Notes: generated by a model from the sequence alone, not told the origin. DNA of 64,000 bases from Kosakonia cowanii JCM 10956 = DSM 18146 (GCF_001975225.1 NZ_CP019445.1:620001-684000); one strand, 5' to 3'; positions 28,439 through 37,532 are shown, counted from the first letter of the stretch. Program-made: numbers and translations.

Positions 28439-30574
28439 ATGACACCGCATGTGATGAAACGAGATGGCTGTAAAGTGCCTTTCAGCTCGGCGCGGATCCA
28501 GGAGGCAATCTGGCGCGCCGCAACCGCAGCGGGAGTCGATGACGCAGACTATTGCGCCACCGTCGCAGCAGTTATCAGTAGCCAGATGCAGGATCGCGCG
28601 CAGGTCGATATCAGTGAAATCCAGACCGCCGTTGAAAATCAGCTGATGTCTGGCCCTTATAAGCAGCTGGCGCGCGCCTATATTGAGTACCGTCACGATC
28701 GCGATATCGCCCGCGAAAAGCGTGGCCGCCTGAACCAGGAGATCCGCGGCCTGGTGGAGCAGACCAACTCGGCGCTGCTCAACGAGAACGCTAACAAAGA
28801 CAGTAAAGTGATCCCGACCCAGCGCGACCTGCTGGCGGGTATTGTCGCTAAACACTATGCCCGTCAGCATCTGCTGCCGCGCGATGTGGTGCAGGCCCAT
28901 GAGCGCGGCGAGATTCACTACCACGATCTCGACTACTCACCCTTCTTCCCGATGTTCAACTGCATGTTGATCGACCTGAAAGGGATGTTGACTCACGGCT
29001 TTAAGATGGGCAATGCGGAGATTGAGCCGCCGAAATCGATCTCCACCGCCACGGCGGTGACCGCGCAGATTATCGCCCAGGTCGCCAGCCATATTTATGG
29101 CGGCACGACCATCAACCGCATTGATGAAGTGCTGGCACCGTTTGTTACTGAAAGCTTTGAAAAGCATCGCAAAGTGGCAAACGAGTGGCAGATCGCGGAC
29201 GCCGACGCCTACGCCCGCTCGCGCACCGAGAAAGAGTGCTACGACGCGTTTCAGTCGCTGGAGTATGAAGTCAACACGCTGCATACCGCCAACGGTCAGA
29301 CGCCGTTTGTCACCTTCGGCTTTGGCCTTGGTACCAGCTGGGAATCGCGGCTGATCCAGCAATCGATTCTGCGTAACCGCATCGCAGGCTTAGGTAAAAA
29401 CCGCAAAACCGCAGTGTTCCCGAAACTGGTGTTTGCCATTCGCGACGGGCTGAACCACAAGTTCAGCGACCCGAATTACGACATCAAACAGCTGGCGCTG
29501 GAGTGCGCGAGCAAGCGCATGTACCCGGACATTCTCAACTATGACCAGGTCGTGAAAGTGACCGGTTCGTTTAAAACCCCGATGGGCTGCCGCAGCTTCC
29601 TTGGCGTGTATGAAGAGAACGGTGAGCAGATCCACGACGGGCGTAACAACCTTGGCGTTATCAGCCTCAACCTGCCGCGCATCGCGCTGGAGGCGAAAGG
29701 GGATGAAGCCGCTTTCTGGAAGCTGCTGGATAGCCGCTTAGCGCTGGCGCGCAAAGCGCTGATGACCCGTATCGCCCGCCTCGAAGGGGTGAAAGCGCGC
29801 GTAGCGCCGATCCTCTATATGGAGGGGGCGTGCGGCGTGCGTCTGCAAGCGGATGACGATATTGCGCCGATTTTCAAAAATGGCCGCGCGTCGATCTCGC
29901 TGGGCTATATCGGCATTCATGAGACCATCAATGCCCTTTCCGGCAATAAACATATTTACGACAGCGAAACCCTGCGTGCGAAAGGGGTGGCGATTGTTGA
30001 GCGCCTGCGCCAGGCGGTGGATCAGTGGAAAGAGGAGACCGGCTACGGCTTCAGCCTCTACAGCACGCCGAGCGAAAACCTCTGCGACCGCTTCTGCCGC
30101 ATCGATACCGCCGATTTTGGCGTGGTCGATGGCGTGACCGATAAAGGGTATTACACCAACAGCTTCCACCTCGACGTGGAGAAGAAGGTGAACCCGTACG
30201 ACAAAATCGACTTCGAAGCGCCCTATCCGCCGTTAGCCAGCGGCGGGTTTATCTGTTACGGCGAGTACCCGAACATTCAGCACAACCTGCGCGCGCTGGA
30301 GGATGTGTGGGATTACAGCTATCAGCATGTGCCCTATTACGGCACCAATACGCCGATTGATGAGTGTTATGAGTGTGGTTTTACCGGCGAGTTTGCCTGC
30401 ACCAGCAAAGGCTTTACCTGCCCGAAATGCGGCAACCATGACGCCTCCCGCGTGTCGGTCACCCGCCGCGTGTGCGGTTATCTCGGCAGCCCGGACGCGC
30501 GCCCGTTCAACGCTGGCAAGCAGGAAGAGGTAAAACGCCGCGTGAAACACCTTGGTAATGGGCAGATTGGCTAA
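28439..30574 (+). CDS. nrdD: Anaerobic ribonucleoside-triphosphate reductase
   Basis: A 711-residue class III ribonucleotide reductase (712 in E. coli) that reduces NTPs to dNTPs under anoxia using a glycyl radical. An N-terminal ATP-cone (about 3-92) is followed by the barrel; the glycyl-radical motif RRVCGYLG lies near 675-682, and the zinc site is formed by CYECG and CPKCG. The start at 28439 (MTPHVMKRDG) follows AAGGGAGTGATC; the in-frame codon at 28421 is unsupported. FNR- and NrdR-like sites lie upstream. nrdG is 245 bases away instead of adjacent. Confidence 0.97.
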   Translation: MTPHVMKRDGCKVPFSSARIQEAIWRAATAAGVDDADYCATVAAVISSQMQDRAQVDISEIQTAVENQLMSGPYKQLARAYIEYRHDRDIAREKRGRLNQEIRGLVEQTNSALLNENANKDSKVIPTQRDLLAGIVAKHYARQHLLPRDVVQAHERGEIHYHDLDYSPFFPMFNCMLIDLKGMLTHGFKMGNAEIEPPKSISTATAVTAQIIAQVASHIYGGTTINRIDEVLAPFVTESFEKHRKVANEWQIADADAYARSRTEKECYDAFQSLEYEVNTLHTANGQTPFVTFGFGLGTSWESRLIQQSILRNRIAGLGKNRKTAVFPKLVFAIRDGLNHKFSDPNYDIKQLALECASKRMYPDILNYDQVVKVTGSFKTPMGCRSFLGVYEENGEQIHDGRNNLGVISLNLPRIALEAKGDEAAFWKLLDSRLALARKALMTRIARLEGVKARVAPILYMEGACGVRLQADDDIAPIFKNGRASISLGYIGIHETINALSGNKHIYDSETLRAKGVAIVERLRQAVDQWKEETGYGFSLYSTPSENLCDRFCRIDTADFGVVDGVTDKGYYTNSFHLDVEKKVNPYDKIDFEAPYPPLASGGFICYGEYPNIQHNLRALEDVWDYSYQHVPYYGTNTPIDECYECGFTGEFACTSKGFTCPKCGNHDASRVSVTRRVCGYLGSPDARPFNAGKQEEVKRRVKHLGNGQIG

Positions 30575-30587
30575 GCCCGGAGATGTG

Positions 30588-30615
30588 CCCGATGGCGCGA
30601 CGCTTATCGGGCCTA
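30588..30615. repeat. Degenerate REP unit after nrdD
   Basis: TGCCCGATGGCGCGACGCTT then ATCGGGCCTAC is a REP palindrome with CCGGA replaced by CCCGA. Confidence 0.6.
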
Positions 30616-30662
30616 CGGTTGCCCCATCCTGGTTTTTTGCAAAGTCACTCTGAAGCAATTTC

Positions 30663-30817
30663 GCAACACAGTTATGGCGTCAAGTGGGAAGCGATTTCGC
30701 AAAGCAATTGGCGTCATAACAAGGCGGCAAACGAAGGAATCCCGGGGAGCTTACAAAAGTAAGTGACCCGGGTGAGTGAGAGCAGCCAACACAGTTATGG
30801 CGGCAAGTGGGAAGCGA
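30663..30817. repeat. ERIC (IRU) element between nrdD and nrdG
   Basis: GGAATCCCGGGGAGCTTACA followed by AAAGTAAGTGACCCGGGTGA and GAGCAGCCAAC (30738-30789) is the central inverted-repeat core of the enterobacterial ERIC consensus. The flank CAACACAGTTATGGCGTCAA (from 30664) recurs as CAACACAGTTATGGCGGCAA from 30788, a direct repeat of about 31 bp with one mismatch. The element ends three bases before the nrdG ATG, so it provides the nrdG ribosome-binding region. Confidence 0.75.
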
Positions 30818-30819
30818 AA

Positions 30820-31284
30820 ATGAAATATCATCAATACTACCCTGTCGACATCGTCAACGGCCCCGGAACCCGCTGCACCCTGTTCGTCTCCGGCTGCGTG
30901 CATGAGTGCCCAGGCTGCTACAACAAAAGCACCTGGCGGCTGAACTCCGGCCTGCCGTTCACGCAGGAGATGGAGGATCGGATCATCGCCGATCTCAACG
31001 ACACGCGCATTAAGCGCCAGGGGATCTCGCTCTCCGGCGGCGATCCGCTGCATCCGCAAAACGTGCCCGATATTTTAAAGTTGGTGAAGCGCATCCGCAC
31101 CGAGTGCCCCGGCAAAGATATCTGGGTGTGGACCGGCTACAAAATCGATGAGCTGAACGCCGCGCAGCAGGAGGTTGTGGAGCTGATCAATGTGCTGATC
31201 GACGGCAAGTTTATGCAGGATCTAAAAGACCCGATGCTGATCTGGCGCGGCAGTAGCAATCAGGTAGTGCACCACTTGCGGTGA
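30820..31284 (+). CDS. nrdG: Anaerobic ribonucleotide reductase activase
   Basis: A 154-residue radical SAM protein, the same length as E. coli NrdG, that generates the glycyl radical on NrdD. The 4Fe-4S cysteines lie in CVHECPGCYNK (the radical SAM CxxxCxxC, from residue 26), and the SAM-binding SLSGGDPL follows. The start matches orthologues; the preceding GTG-initiated extension lies in the ERIC element. Unlike E. coli, nrdG is separated from nrdD by REP and ERIC sequences, which must be transcribed through if the two remain one operon. Confidence 0.96.
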   Translation: MKYHQYYPVDIVNGPGTRCTLFVSGCVHECPGCYNKSTWRLNSGLPFTQEMEDRIIADLNDTRIKRQGISLSGGDPLHPQNVPDILKLVKRIRTECPGKDIWVWTGYKIDELNAAQQEVVELINVLIDGKFMQDLKDPMLIWRGSSNQVVHHLR

Positions 31285-31289
31285 TGGGG

Positions 31290-31574
31290 TTACAGGCGGT
31301 GATTAGCGCTGTGGTAAGCCGCCTCTTTTTCACGTTTACCAATCGCCACGACAAACACCGTCACCACGTTGTCTCTGACCTGGTAAATCAACCGATAGCC
31401 CGAGGCGCGAAGCTTTATCTTGTAGCAATCCGGCAAGCCGTGCAGCCGGGCTTTTTCCACTCTCGGCTGAACCAGCACCTCTGCGAGCTTCTTTTTAAAC
31501 TGCGCCTGAACCGTCACGCCCAGTTTTTTCCACTCTTTCAATGCGCGCGGATCAAACGCCAGCTCATAGATCAT
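31290..31574 (-). CDS. relE: RelE-family toxin
   Basis: A 94-residue RelE/ParE-superfamily protein beginning MIYELAFDPRALKEWKKL, with the central HGLPDCYKIKLRASGYRLIY and C-terminal VVAIGKREKEAAY, which give the basic and aromatic residues (R, K, Y) used by RelE to cut mRNA in the ribosomal A site. The start lies inside the last codons of the antitoxin gene (11-base overlap), the classic coupling. Complete and apparently intact. The symbol reflects family, not proven orthology with the K-12 relE. Confidence 0.87.
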   Translation of the reverse strand: MIYELAFDPRALKEWKKLGVTVQAQFKKKLAEVLVQPRVEKARLHGLPDCYKIKLRASGYRLIYQVRDNVVTVFVVAIGKREKEAAYHSANHRL

Positions 31575-31806
31575 CCAGCCTGACCTTGATCCCTTTTTGC
31601 GGGTTCGCCAGGCGCTCTCTGACCACCTCCAGCAGCGCCGCTTCGTCTTCGCTCACCGTTACGGTTTTAACCGGCATGCGGCCATTCTCGGCAACGTATT
31701 GAAACAGCAGGCGCACCGCTTCGGTGGGCGTGATGTCGAGTTTCTCCAGCACTTTCCAGGCCTCCTCTTTGAGCTTGTCATCCAGTCGAACATTGAGCGT
31801 TGCCAT
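31564..31806 (-). CDS. relB: RelB-family antitoxin
   Basis: An 80-residue RelB/DinJ antitoxin. The N-terminus MATLNVRLDDKLKEEAWKVL is the ribbon-helix-helix DNA-binding part, followed by the dimerisation helix (TPTEAVRLLFQYVAENGRMP), and the C-terminal half should wrap the toxin. The start at 31806 follows GGAGGCATA. Two further inverted half-sites just upstream fit an autoregulatory operator. The pair sits between nrdG and the regulator of the DUF43xx cassette. Confidence 0.87.
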   Translation of the reverse strand: MATLNVRLDDKLKEEAWKVLEKLDITPTEAVRLLFQYVAENGRMPVKTVTVSEDEAALLEVVRERLANPQKGIKVRLDDL

Positions 31807-31831
31807 TATGCCTCCGGGCAGGTGGGAATGT

Positions 31832-31862
31832 GTAATGCAATATAGCATTACATTGGCATTAC
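31832..31862 (-). promoter_or_regulatory. Probable relBE operator
   Basis: Inverted half-sites GTAATGC (31832-31838) and GCATTAC (31845-31851), plus a third copy GCATTAC (31856-31862) spaced 11 bases on, lie 26 bases upstream of relB. This fits binding by ribbon-helix-helix dimers on one DNA face. Confidence 0.7.
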
Positions 31863-31884
31863 ATCTGTTTTTGGATAACCGCTC

Positions 31885-33795
31885 TCAAAACCGGCTTACG
31901 CAGGCCATCGCCACGCGTTGAAAGGTGTCGAAATCGGCGCAGGCGCAGAGCCTGGCGGTGGCGCGTTCGCGCAGGAAGGTGACAAAAATATCGTAGATTG
32001 CCATCGCTTCTTCATACTCACTTTTGCTGATCGCCAGTAAAAAGATGACGTGCGCCGTCTCCTCGCCCCAGGCGATGCCCTGCGGGGCCAGCACGGTGTA
32101 AACCACGGTTTTCTTTGCCAGCAGGCCAAGGGCGTGCGGCAGCGCGATGCCTTCACCGAGCAGGGTGCTGACAATCGCTTCGCGCTCCACCACCGAATCG
32201 AGGAACTCGCCATCGACAAACCCCTCCTGCTGTAGCTCGGCGCAGAGGGTGCGGAACAGGGTTTGCTGATCCATCGCCTCATCGATAATGCGAAAGTGGG
32301 CGGCGTCGAAATATTTCTTCAGCATCCACGGGCGGGTGCGATCCACCAGCACCAGTTTGCCAATCTGCTCCAGCTGGTAGTCGCTGGGGAACGGCGCGAT
32401 GGTCACCACCGGTTTATCTTTTTCGCTGATGCGTGCGGTAGAGATAACAAAATCTTCCGCCAGCGTGTCGCACTGCTCGTAGTCGCGCAGCGTCACGGTG
32501 CGGGTAATGACGATTTGCGGATATTTGCGCGCCAGCACCGCTTCAATCATCCGCACCATCGCATTCCCGGCATCGCACACCAGCAGCACGCGCGGCTGGC
32601 GCTGGTAGCCAACGTTGTAGTGCCGCTCCAGCCCGACACCGATATGCAGCACCAGAAAACCGATCTCATTTTCGCTGATGGTATAGGGCGTATATTTCCC
32701 CCAGCTCGACACCGCCGCCAGCGTCATATCCCACGCCATCGGGTAGTGCTGTTTAATGTTATCCAGCAAGGGGTTAGGGATCATGATCTGGTAGCGCACG
32801 CGGGTGATCATGGTTTTGATATGGGTCAGCAGGTCGGCATGCAGCTGCGCATCGCCCTGCAGGTTGTAGTTATAGTGGGTATTGATATAGCCGAGGATGT
32901 AGTTCACCAGCGTTTCGTCATCATCAGCACTGATGGCGCTGGGCGCCGGATCCTGCACCCGCCGGGCGGCGATATGCACCCGCAGCCAGTGCTCTTCCGC
33001 CTCTGCCAGCGGTTTGCCCGCCAGCTGCTGCAACGCACTGGCAATATCCCGCGCGGCGTGGTGCACCTGCTCGTCGCCATCGTCGGCGGTGAACTCCGAG
33101 AGCGGAAACCCTTCGCTGATGCGCCGCACGGCAACGGCGCAGTAGAGCTGAATAAAGCGATCGCCCTCATCGGTAAGGCGAATATGGTAGCGGCTGAAGC
33201 AGTCGTGCAGAAACGGCGCCAGCGCCTCGGGCACGCCCGCGTTAAGCGCATCTTCGGTAATCAGCGGGTTATGAGCGTTGTGCTGCGCCAGTTCCCACAG
33301 CAGATCGGTGAGGCAGGCGCGCAGCGCCATCTCGCTGCCGAAGAGCTTCATGCCGTGGCGCGGCCGGGTCTCCAGCGTCAGGCGGTAGCGGGAGAACCAC
33401 TCGCGCACCTCGGTCATATCGTTTTGCAGCGTGGCGCGGCTGACAAACCACTCGTCAGCCAGATCCTCCAGCTTGAGGGAGAAGGCCGAGGTGAGAAAGC
33501 GCACCACCAGATAGTGCACCCGCTCCGGCCCGGTGCGCGGAATGCGCAGCGCGCGCGGGCGGGTGGCTTGCAGCGCGTGATAAAGCGCGGCATCGAGCAC
33601 CTTCAACTGATAACCGCTGCCGCGGCTCAAAATAAACTGCGCGCCGTGGTTCTCCAGCAACGCATTGAGCGCAGTGATATCAGCGCGAACGGTACGCGTG
33701 GAGACCGACAGCCGCTGCGCCAGCTCATCCTGCGGCAGCGTCTCGTTCTGCAGCAGGGTGAAGAGTTGCGCTAAACGTTGGTTCGGAAATCGCAC
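31885..33795 (-). CDS. BglG/LicR-type transcription activator with PRD, EIIB and EIIA domains
   Basis: A 636-residue multidomain regulator. Two N-terminal HTH modules (about 5-45, SVSTRTVRADITALNALL; and 108-135, ADEWFVSRATLQNDM) bind DNA. Two PTS regulation domains span about 165-275 and 290-395, with candidate phospho-histidines H319 and H384. A GatB-like EIIB domain starts at 401 with Cys407 (VLLVCDAGNAM), and a mannitol/fructose-type EIIA domain carries His554 (GIALPHAL). Its activity should thus respond to PTS phosphorylation. It is the last gene on the minus strand, 83 bases after the DgaF-like aldolase, and is the likely regulator of the cassette. It is not the sigma-54-dependent LevR-type regulator of the Salmonella dga operon. 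Confidence 0.85.
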   Translation of the reverse strand: MRFPNQRLAQLFTLLQNETLPQDELAQRLSVSTRTVRADITALNALLENHGAQFILSRGSGYQLKVLDAALYHALQATRPRALRIPRTGPERVHYLVVRFLTSAFSLKLEDLADEWFVSRATLQNDMTEVREWFSRYRLTLETRPRHGMKLFGSEMALRACLTDLLWELAQHNAHNPLITEDALNAGVPEALAPFLHDCFSRYHIRLTDEGDRFIQLYCAVAVRRISEGFPLSEFTADDGDEQVHHAARDIASALQQLAGKPLAEAEEHWLRVHIAARRVQDPAPSAISADDDETLVNYILGYINTHYNYNLQGDAQLHADLLTHIKTMITRVRYQIMIPNPLLDNIKQHYPMAWDMTLAAVSSWGKYTPYTISENEIGFLVLHIGVGLERHYNVGYQRQPRVLLVCDAGNAMVRMIEAVLARKYPQIVITRTVTLRDYEQCDTLAEDFVISTARISEKDKPVVTIAPFPSDYQLEQIGKLVLVDRTRPWMLKKYFDAAHFRIIDEAMDQQTLFRTLCAELQQEGFVDGEFLDSVVEREAIVSTLLGEGIALPHALGLLAKKTVVYTVLAPQGIAWGEETAHVIFLLAISKSEYEEAMAIYDIFVTFLRERATARLCACADFDTFQRVAMACVSRF

Positions 33796-33878
33796 GTCGT
33801 TACCTCATGGTTAAAAGTGGCGTAAGGGGTTGAAGCCTATGCAGATAATCAAAGCGCAGCCGCCATCCGGCGATGGCC

Positions 33879-34616
33879 TTACACCAGCGCTTTAGTCATC
33901 ATAAGCAGCTGGCGGACATCCGCCGGGCGGGTCTCGCCACTCACCTTATCAATAATTGAACTATAAATGTGCGGAATGATTTTGCTGACGCCCGCCGCCA
34001 GCGCGATCTCGACGATCTCGCTGAAATTCTCCAGATCGATGCCGCCGGTCGGTTCCAGCCAGAAGTCGTGTCGCGCGCAGGCTTCGGCAACGGCTTTGTA
34101 CTCCTCGCGGCATTGCAGCCCGCCCATCGGGAAATATTTGATTGAGCTGCCGCCCATATCTTTCAGCAAAGCAATCGCCGTCTCCACCGGCACAATCGCG
34201 TCGGCGGCCTGGCTGCTAAGCGGCCCGGTGGAGATTTTCACCTGCCCTGGCGTGCCGGTGGGCGAGACCAGACCGTTAACCACCGTCTCGTTCTGCCCGA
34301 GCAGCGCGCGGCTAGTGCCCACGCCGGTAAAGACCTGGTTCACATGCTGCGGCTGCACTTCGCGGGAGATGGCGCTGACCATCGCCGACTGGTTCGGATC
34401 GCCAGCACCAAGGCCGACGGAGAGCGCGTTATCAATCCTCAGCGCATACTGGCGCATATCGGCCACCGCTGAGTCGATATCCGGGTAGTTTTTTGACAGC
34501 ACGCCGACCAGCACATGCCCTTCCGCCGCTTCATAGATGGCGCTGGCGTTATCAATACTGCCTGCCAGCACGTTCAGGCAGACGCGGTCGTGGTAAAAGT
34601 TGGGGGTCAGTTTCAT
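33879..34616 (-). CDS. dgaF: DgaF-like 2-keto-3-deoxy-6-phosphogluconate aldolase (EF_0839 family)
   Basis: A 245-residue class I aldolase-type protein. In the Salmonella glucosaminate pathway DgaF splits KDG-6-phosphate into pyruvate and glyceraldehyde-3-phosphate. The likely Schiff-base lysine is K160 in SSIKYFPMGG, the position used by KDPG aldolases, with a phosphate-binding PTGGIDLENF segment downstream. The ATG overlaps the dgaE stop by four bases (ATGA), so the two enzymes are coupled. The substrate is inferred from family; stereochemistry cannot be read. Confidence 0.83.
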   Translation of the reverse strand: MKLTPNFYHDRVCLNVLAGSIDNASAIYEAAEGHVLVGVLSKNYPDIDSAVADMRQYALRIDNALSVGLGAGDPNQSAMVSAISREVQPQHVNQVFTGVGTSRALLGQNETVVNGLVSPTGTPGQVKISTGPLSSQAADAIVPVETAIALLKDMGGSSIKYFPMGGLQCREEYKAVAEACARHDFWLEPTGGIDLENFSEIVEIALAAGVSKIIPHIYSSIIDKVSGETRPADVRQLLMMTKALV

Positions 34617-35731
34617 GGGCGTGGCTCCTTATTCAGTTCCTCGGCGATGCGTTGCGCGATGATGGTCAGTTGCTCGGCGCTGACGCTGCGCACATCGGCT
34701 TCGATAATCCCTTCATTGGCTTTGTAGCCGCGAAAATAGATGGCGTACTCCCCCTGCTTGAGGGCCTCGACCAGTTCGCCGGTGGCGATGCCGGTGATGG
34801 CTTCGTCAAATTTGATTTCACTGCGGGCAATGTCGCGCCCGGCGCTGTCCCACACCACGCGGGCGCTGACGCCATTGAGGCTATTGAGCTGCTCAATAAA
34901 GGGGGTCATTTTGGCGACCATCTCCGCCCCGCTCTCCTTTTTCGCGCTGAGATAGTGCTCAATGGCACAGGTGAGGCCAAGAATGCCCTCTTTGCCCACC
35001 TTCATAGCGCGGCCAATACCCGCCGTCTGGCGTTTCACCCACTCGACATACTGCGTTTTGCCAATCACCAGCCCGCTGGTTGGTCCTTCAATCGCTTTCG
35101 CGCCGCTGTAGATCACCAGATCCGCCCCGGCGCGGTAGTAGCACTGCAGATCCTCTTCGGCAGCGGCATCGACAATCAGCGGCAGGTTATGTTTACGTGC
35201 TACCACGGCGGCCTGCTCAACGCTGAGCATGCTCTTCTGCACACAGTGGTGGGACTTGATAAAGAGGATCGCCGCAGTGCGTGGGGAGATCGCCGCTGCC
35301 AGCTGATCGGCGGAGCATTCGTTGGCGTAACCGGCTTCAACCACTTTGCCGCCGCCAAGCGCCACCATCGTGCCGACCGGTGCGCCGTAGTTCACGTTGT
35401 GCCCGCGCGGCAGCACGATCTCACTGTTTTCGATCTTTGTGCTGTGCAGGTTCTCCAGCAGCCAGTCGCTCTCTTTCACCAGCACGGCGGCCACGGCTTG
35501 CGCCAGCCCGGCCGAGGCGCAGGAGACGACGGTCGCGCCTTCCACATCCAGCAGCTTCGCAATGTAGTCGCCGGTTTTATTCACCAGGTCTTTCATTTCA
35601 AAGTAGTGGTTCATGCCCTGCAACGCCGCCTCAACCACTTCCGGGCGCGGGGTCGAGACGCCGAGCGCCGTCATGCGCCCGGAGGCGTTAATCACCTGTT
35701 TTAACTGGTACTTCTCATAAATCGAAGACAT
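34613..35731 (-). CDS. dgaE: DgaE-like PLP-dependent ammonia lyase
   Basis: A 372-residue fold-type I PLP enzyme of the SelA-like branch. The PLP lysine is K212 in LVIYSGAKAIEGPTSG, and D188 (LIVDAAAEED) would contact the pyridine nitrogen. DgaE in Salmonella removes ammonia from D-glucosaminate-6-phosphate to give KDG-6-phosphate, the substrate of DgaF. It overlaps the upstream amidohydrolase by 17 bases and the downstream aldolase by four, an organisation that implies equal expression. The phosphorylated amino-acid substrate in this cassette is an inference from the family. Confidence 0.83.
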   Translation of the reverse strand: MSSIYEKYQLKQVINASGRMTALGVSTPRPEVVEAALQGMNHYFEMKDLVNKTGDYIAKLLDVEGATVVSCASAGLAQAVAAVLVKESDWLLENLHSTKIENSEIVLPRGHNVNYGAPVGTMVALGGGKVVEAGYANECSADQLAAAISPRTAAILFIKSHHCVQKSMLSVEQAAVVARKHNLPLIVDAAAEEDLQCYYRAGADLVIYSGAKAIEGPTSGLVIGKTQYVEWVKRQTAGIGRAMKVGKEGILGLTCAIEHYLSAKKESGAEMVAKMTPFIEQLNSLNGVSARVVWDSAGRDIARSEIKFDEAITGIATGELVEALKQGEYAIYFRGYKANEGIIEADVRSVSAEQLTIIAQRIAEELNKEPRP

Positions 35732-36848
35732 GCTCTGCCCTCCCTTGTTCGGTCAGATAGCCCCGGCCCGCGCGAATGGCGGCCAGCGGCGTAAGTAACT
35801 GGTCAGCCTGCAAGGCGCTGTTCTCTGCATCGGTGAACAGCACCGGCTGGCGGCGAAGATCGAAAATTGTCAGATCGGCATCAAAGCCCACGGCCAGCCG
35901 CCCCTTTTTCGCCAGGCGCAGGCCGTTGGCGGCGTGGTCGGTCACGCAGGCGATCACCTGCGGCAGCGAGAGGCCGATGGCGAGAAATTTGGACATCACG
36001 TTCGCCAGAGAGCGCACCGGGCCATCGATGCGGTTGCGGCAGTAGATATCGGAACTGATGGTATGCGGCAGAATGCCGAGGCCGATGGCCTGCTTCGCCA
36101 CCGCAAAGCTGAAGCTGGCGCTACCGTGGCCGACATCGAGGCGCACGCCGCGCGTAATGGCGCGGGTCACCGCAGCGCGCAGTTCGCCGCCCGGCGTCAG
36201 AATGCGGTTCGGCTTGCCGTTATAGCAGTGAGTGATGATGTCTCCGGCGCTCAGCAGGTCGGCAATCTCATCGAGGTTCGGTGGGTTATTGCCGATGTGC
36301 ACCATCAGCGGCAAATCGCCATTCTCCTGCTGCATCGCCTTCGCGCGCTCCAGCGGCGTGATGCCGTTGTCGCCAACCACGCTGCTGCTCATGCGTGCTT
36401 TCAGGCCAACAACAAAATCGGGGTGGCGCTGCACGGCGTCGCGCACGGCACGGGCGTCGATATTGTCGAGGTTCGCCAGCTCGTTCTGGGCAATCAGCCC
36501 GACGCGGGAGATATTGAGCAGGGCGTAAACGTCGGTCGTTGCCTGGCGGGTGATGGCGTAGAAGTCATCAATATCATCTGCGCCGGTGCTGCCGGCATCG
36601 ATAACCGTGGTGACGCCGGTTTCAATCCCGACGCTGTCCGGTTGGTCATAGTAAATTGGTGAGTTGGGGTAGCAGTGGACATGGGAGTCGATCCACCCGG
36701 CGCTGACATAGTGTTTGCCCGCCAGATCGACGGTTTTCACCGCCGGGCCGCTAATCTCGCCAAGTGCGGCGATTTTCCCGTCGCTGAGGGCAATATCCGT
36801 TACCGTATCGTCCACCAGACGCGCCCGGCGCAGGAGTAAATCAAACAT
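35715..36848 (-). CDS. Amidohydrolase/deacetylase family metalloenzyme (EF_0837 family)
   Basis: A 377-residue amidohydrolase-superfamily protein. Metal ligands are visible as H56 and H58 (DSHVHCYP), a lysine suited to carboxylation in VVGLKARMSSS, then MVHIGN, THCYNG and the terminal Asp in CVTDHAANG, the dihydroorotase-like set. It could remove an acyl group from an amino-sugar acid or open a lactam before DgaE acts; the reaction is unknown. The start at 36848 follows GGAGAGAGAT and gives the family N-terminus; 11 further codons upstream are unsupported. It lies between the membrane genes and the PLP enzyme. Confidence 0.82.
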   Translation of the reverse strand: MFDLLLRRARLVDDTVTDIALSDGKIAALGEISGPAVKTVDLAGKHYVSAGWIDSHVHCYPNSPIYYDQPDSVGIETGVTTVIDAGSTGADDIDDFYAITRQATTDVYALLNISRVGLIAQNELANLDNIDARAVRDAVQRHPDFVVGLKARMSSSVVGDNGITPLERAKAMQQENGDLPLMVHIGNNPPNLDEIADLLSAGDIITHCYNGKPNRILTPGGELRAAVTRAITRGVRLDVGHGSASFSFAVAKQAIGLGILPHTISSDIYCRNRIDGPVRSLANVMSKFLAIGLSLPQVIACVTDHAANGLRLAKKGRLAVGFDADLTIFDLRRQPVLFTDAENSALQADQLLTPLAAIRAGRGYLTEQGRAEHVFDL

Positions 36849-36890
36849 ATCTCTCTCCAGAAGTGACGGGTGCCGCAGCACCCGTATCGA

Positions 36891-37532
36891 TCAGAGTGCG
36901 ACCGGGAAGATCGCGCCCAGCAACATTGCGCCGAGGATAGCGCCGCCGGTAATCGGCTTTTGCCAGAGGTAAAAGAGCAGCGCGCCCACCAACGAGCCAA
37001 TGCCAATCGGAATCGAGGCGGTCATCGCGCTTAAGATAATCAGCGGGCCAAGAAAACGGCCGGAAGCGTTACCCGCGCCCATCATCACGTCTGCGCCGTA
37101 GGTGGAGTCGCTCTGATTAATGGTGAATTTACGCGCCAGAATGATCAGGTAACCAATCGCCAGGCCAATCACCAGCCCGGTGGCCAGCGAGGCAACAAAG
37201 TTGGCGACCGGGAAGACAAAGCCCGCGCCGAGCAGCAGCGCCGGGACGCCAAGACCAACGCCGGTCTGGATCGCGCCGCCGATATCGAGAATACCGACCA
37301 GCGACCCTTCGATAATGCGCGCAAACAGGAAGCTGGCACCGAAGGCGGCGACCGCGCCGTAAACGCCGGTGTCCATCCCCGCGCGCAGCATCGAGACAAA
37401 CGCCACTTCGTTAAACGCGCCGATGCCGTAGAGGTAGTACATGTGCGTTCCGGCAAAGACGCCGGAGGAGAGCAGGCCAACGAAGATCGGGAATGACCAG
37501 TCGGCGTACCAGAAGCCTTTATTCTCTTCCAT
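36891..37532 (-). CDS. DUF4310 membrane protein (EF_0832 family)
   Basis: A 213-residue hydrophobic protein of a family described only as part of this cassette. About six hydrophobic segments rich in Gly and Ala are visible (for example PIFVGLLSSGVFAGTHMYYL, GVPALLLGAGFVFPV, GAILGAMLLGAIFP), and the N-terminus is a short soluble leader, MEENKGFWYADW. It ends 42 bases before the amidohydrolase and starts nine bases after the DUF4311 stop. With DUF4311 it probably forms a membrane transporter or channel. It is not an EIIC, EIID or major-facilitator protein as far as I can see. Confidence 0.8.
   Translation of the reverse strand: MEENKGFWYADWSFPIFVGLLSSGVFAGTHMYYLYGIGAFNEVAFVSMLRAGMDTGVYGAVAAFGASFLFARIIEGSLVGILDIGGAIQTGVGLGVPALLLGAGFVFPVANFVASLATGLVIGLAIGYLIILARKFTINQSDSTYGADVMMGAGNASGRFLGPLIILSAMTASIPIGIGSLVGALLFYLWQKPITGGAILGAMLLGAIFPVAL

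Noticed and set aside
32263..35704. Long plus-strand open frames opposite the regulator and dgaF/dgaE (503 and 403 codons)
   Set aside because: They are antisense shadows of high-GC genes on the minus strand, which have family motifs and ribosome sites.
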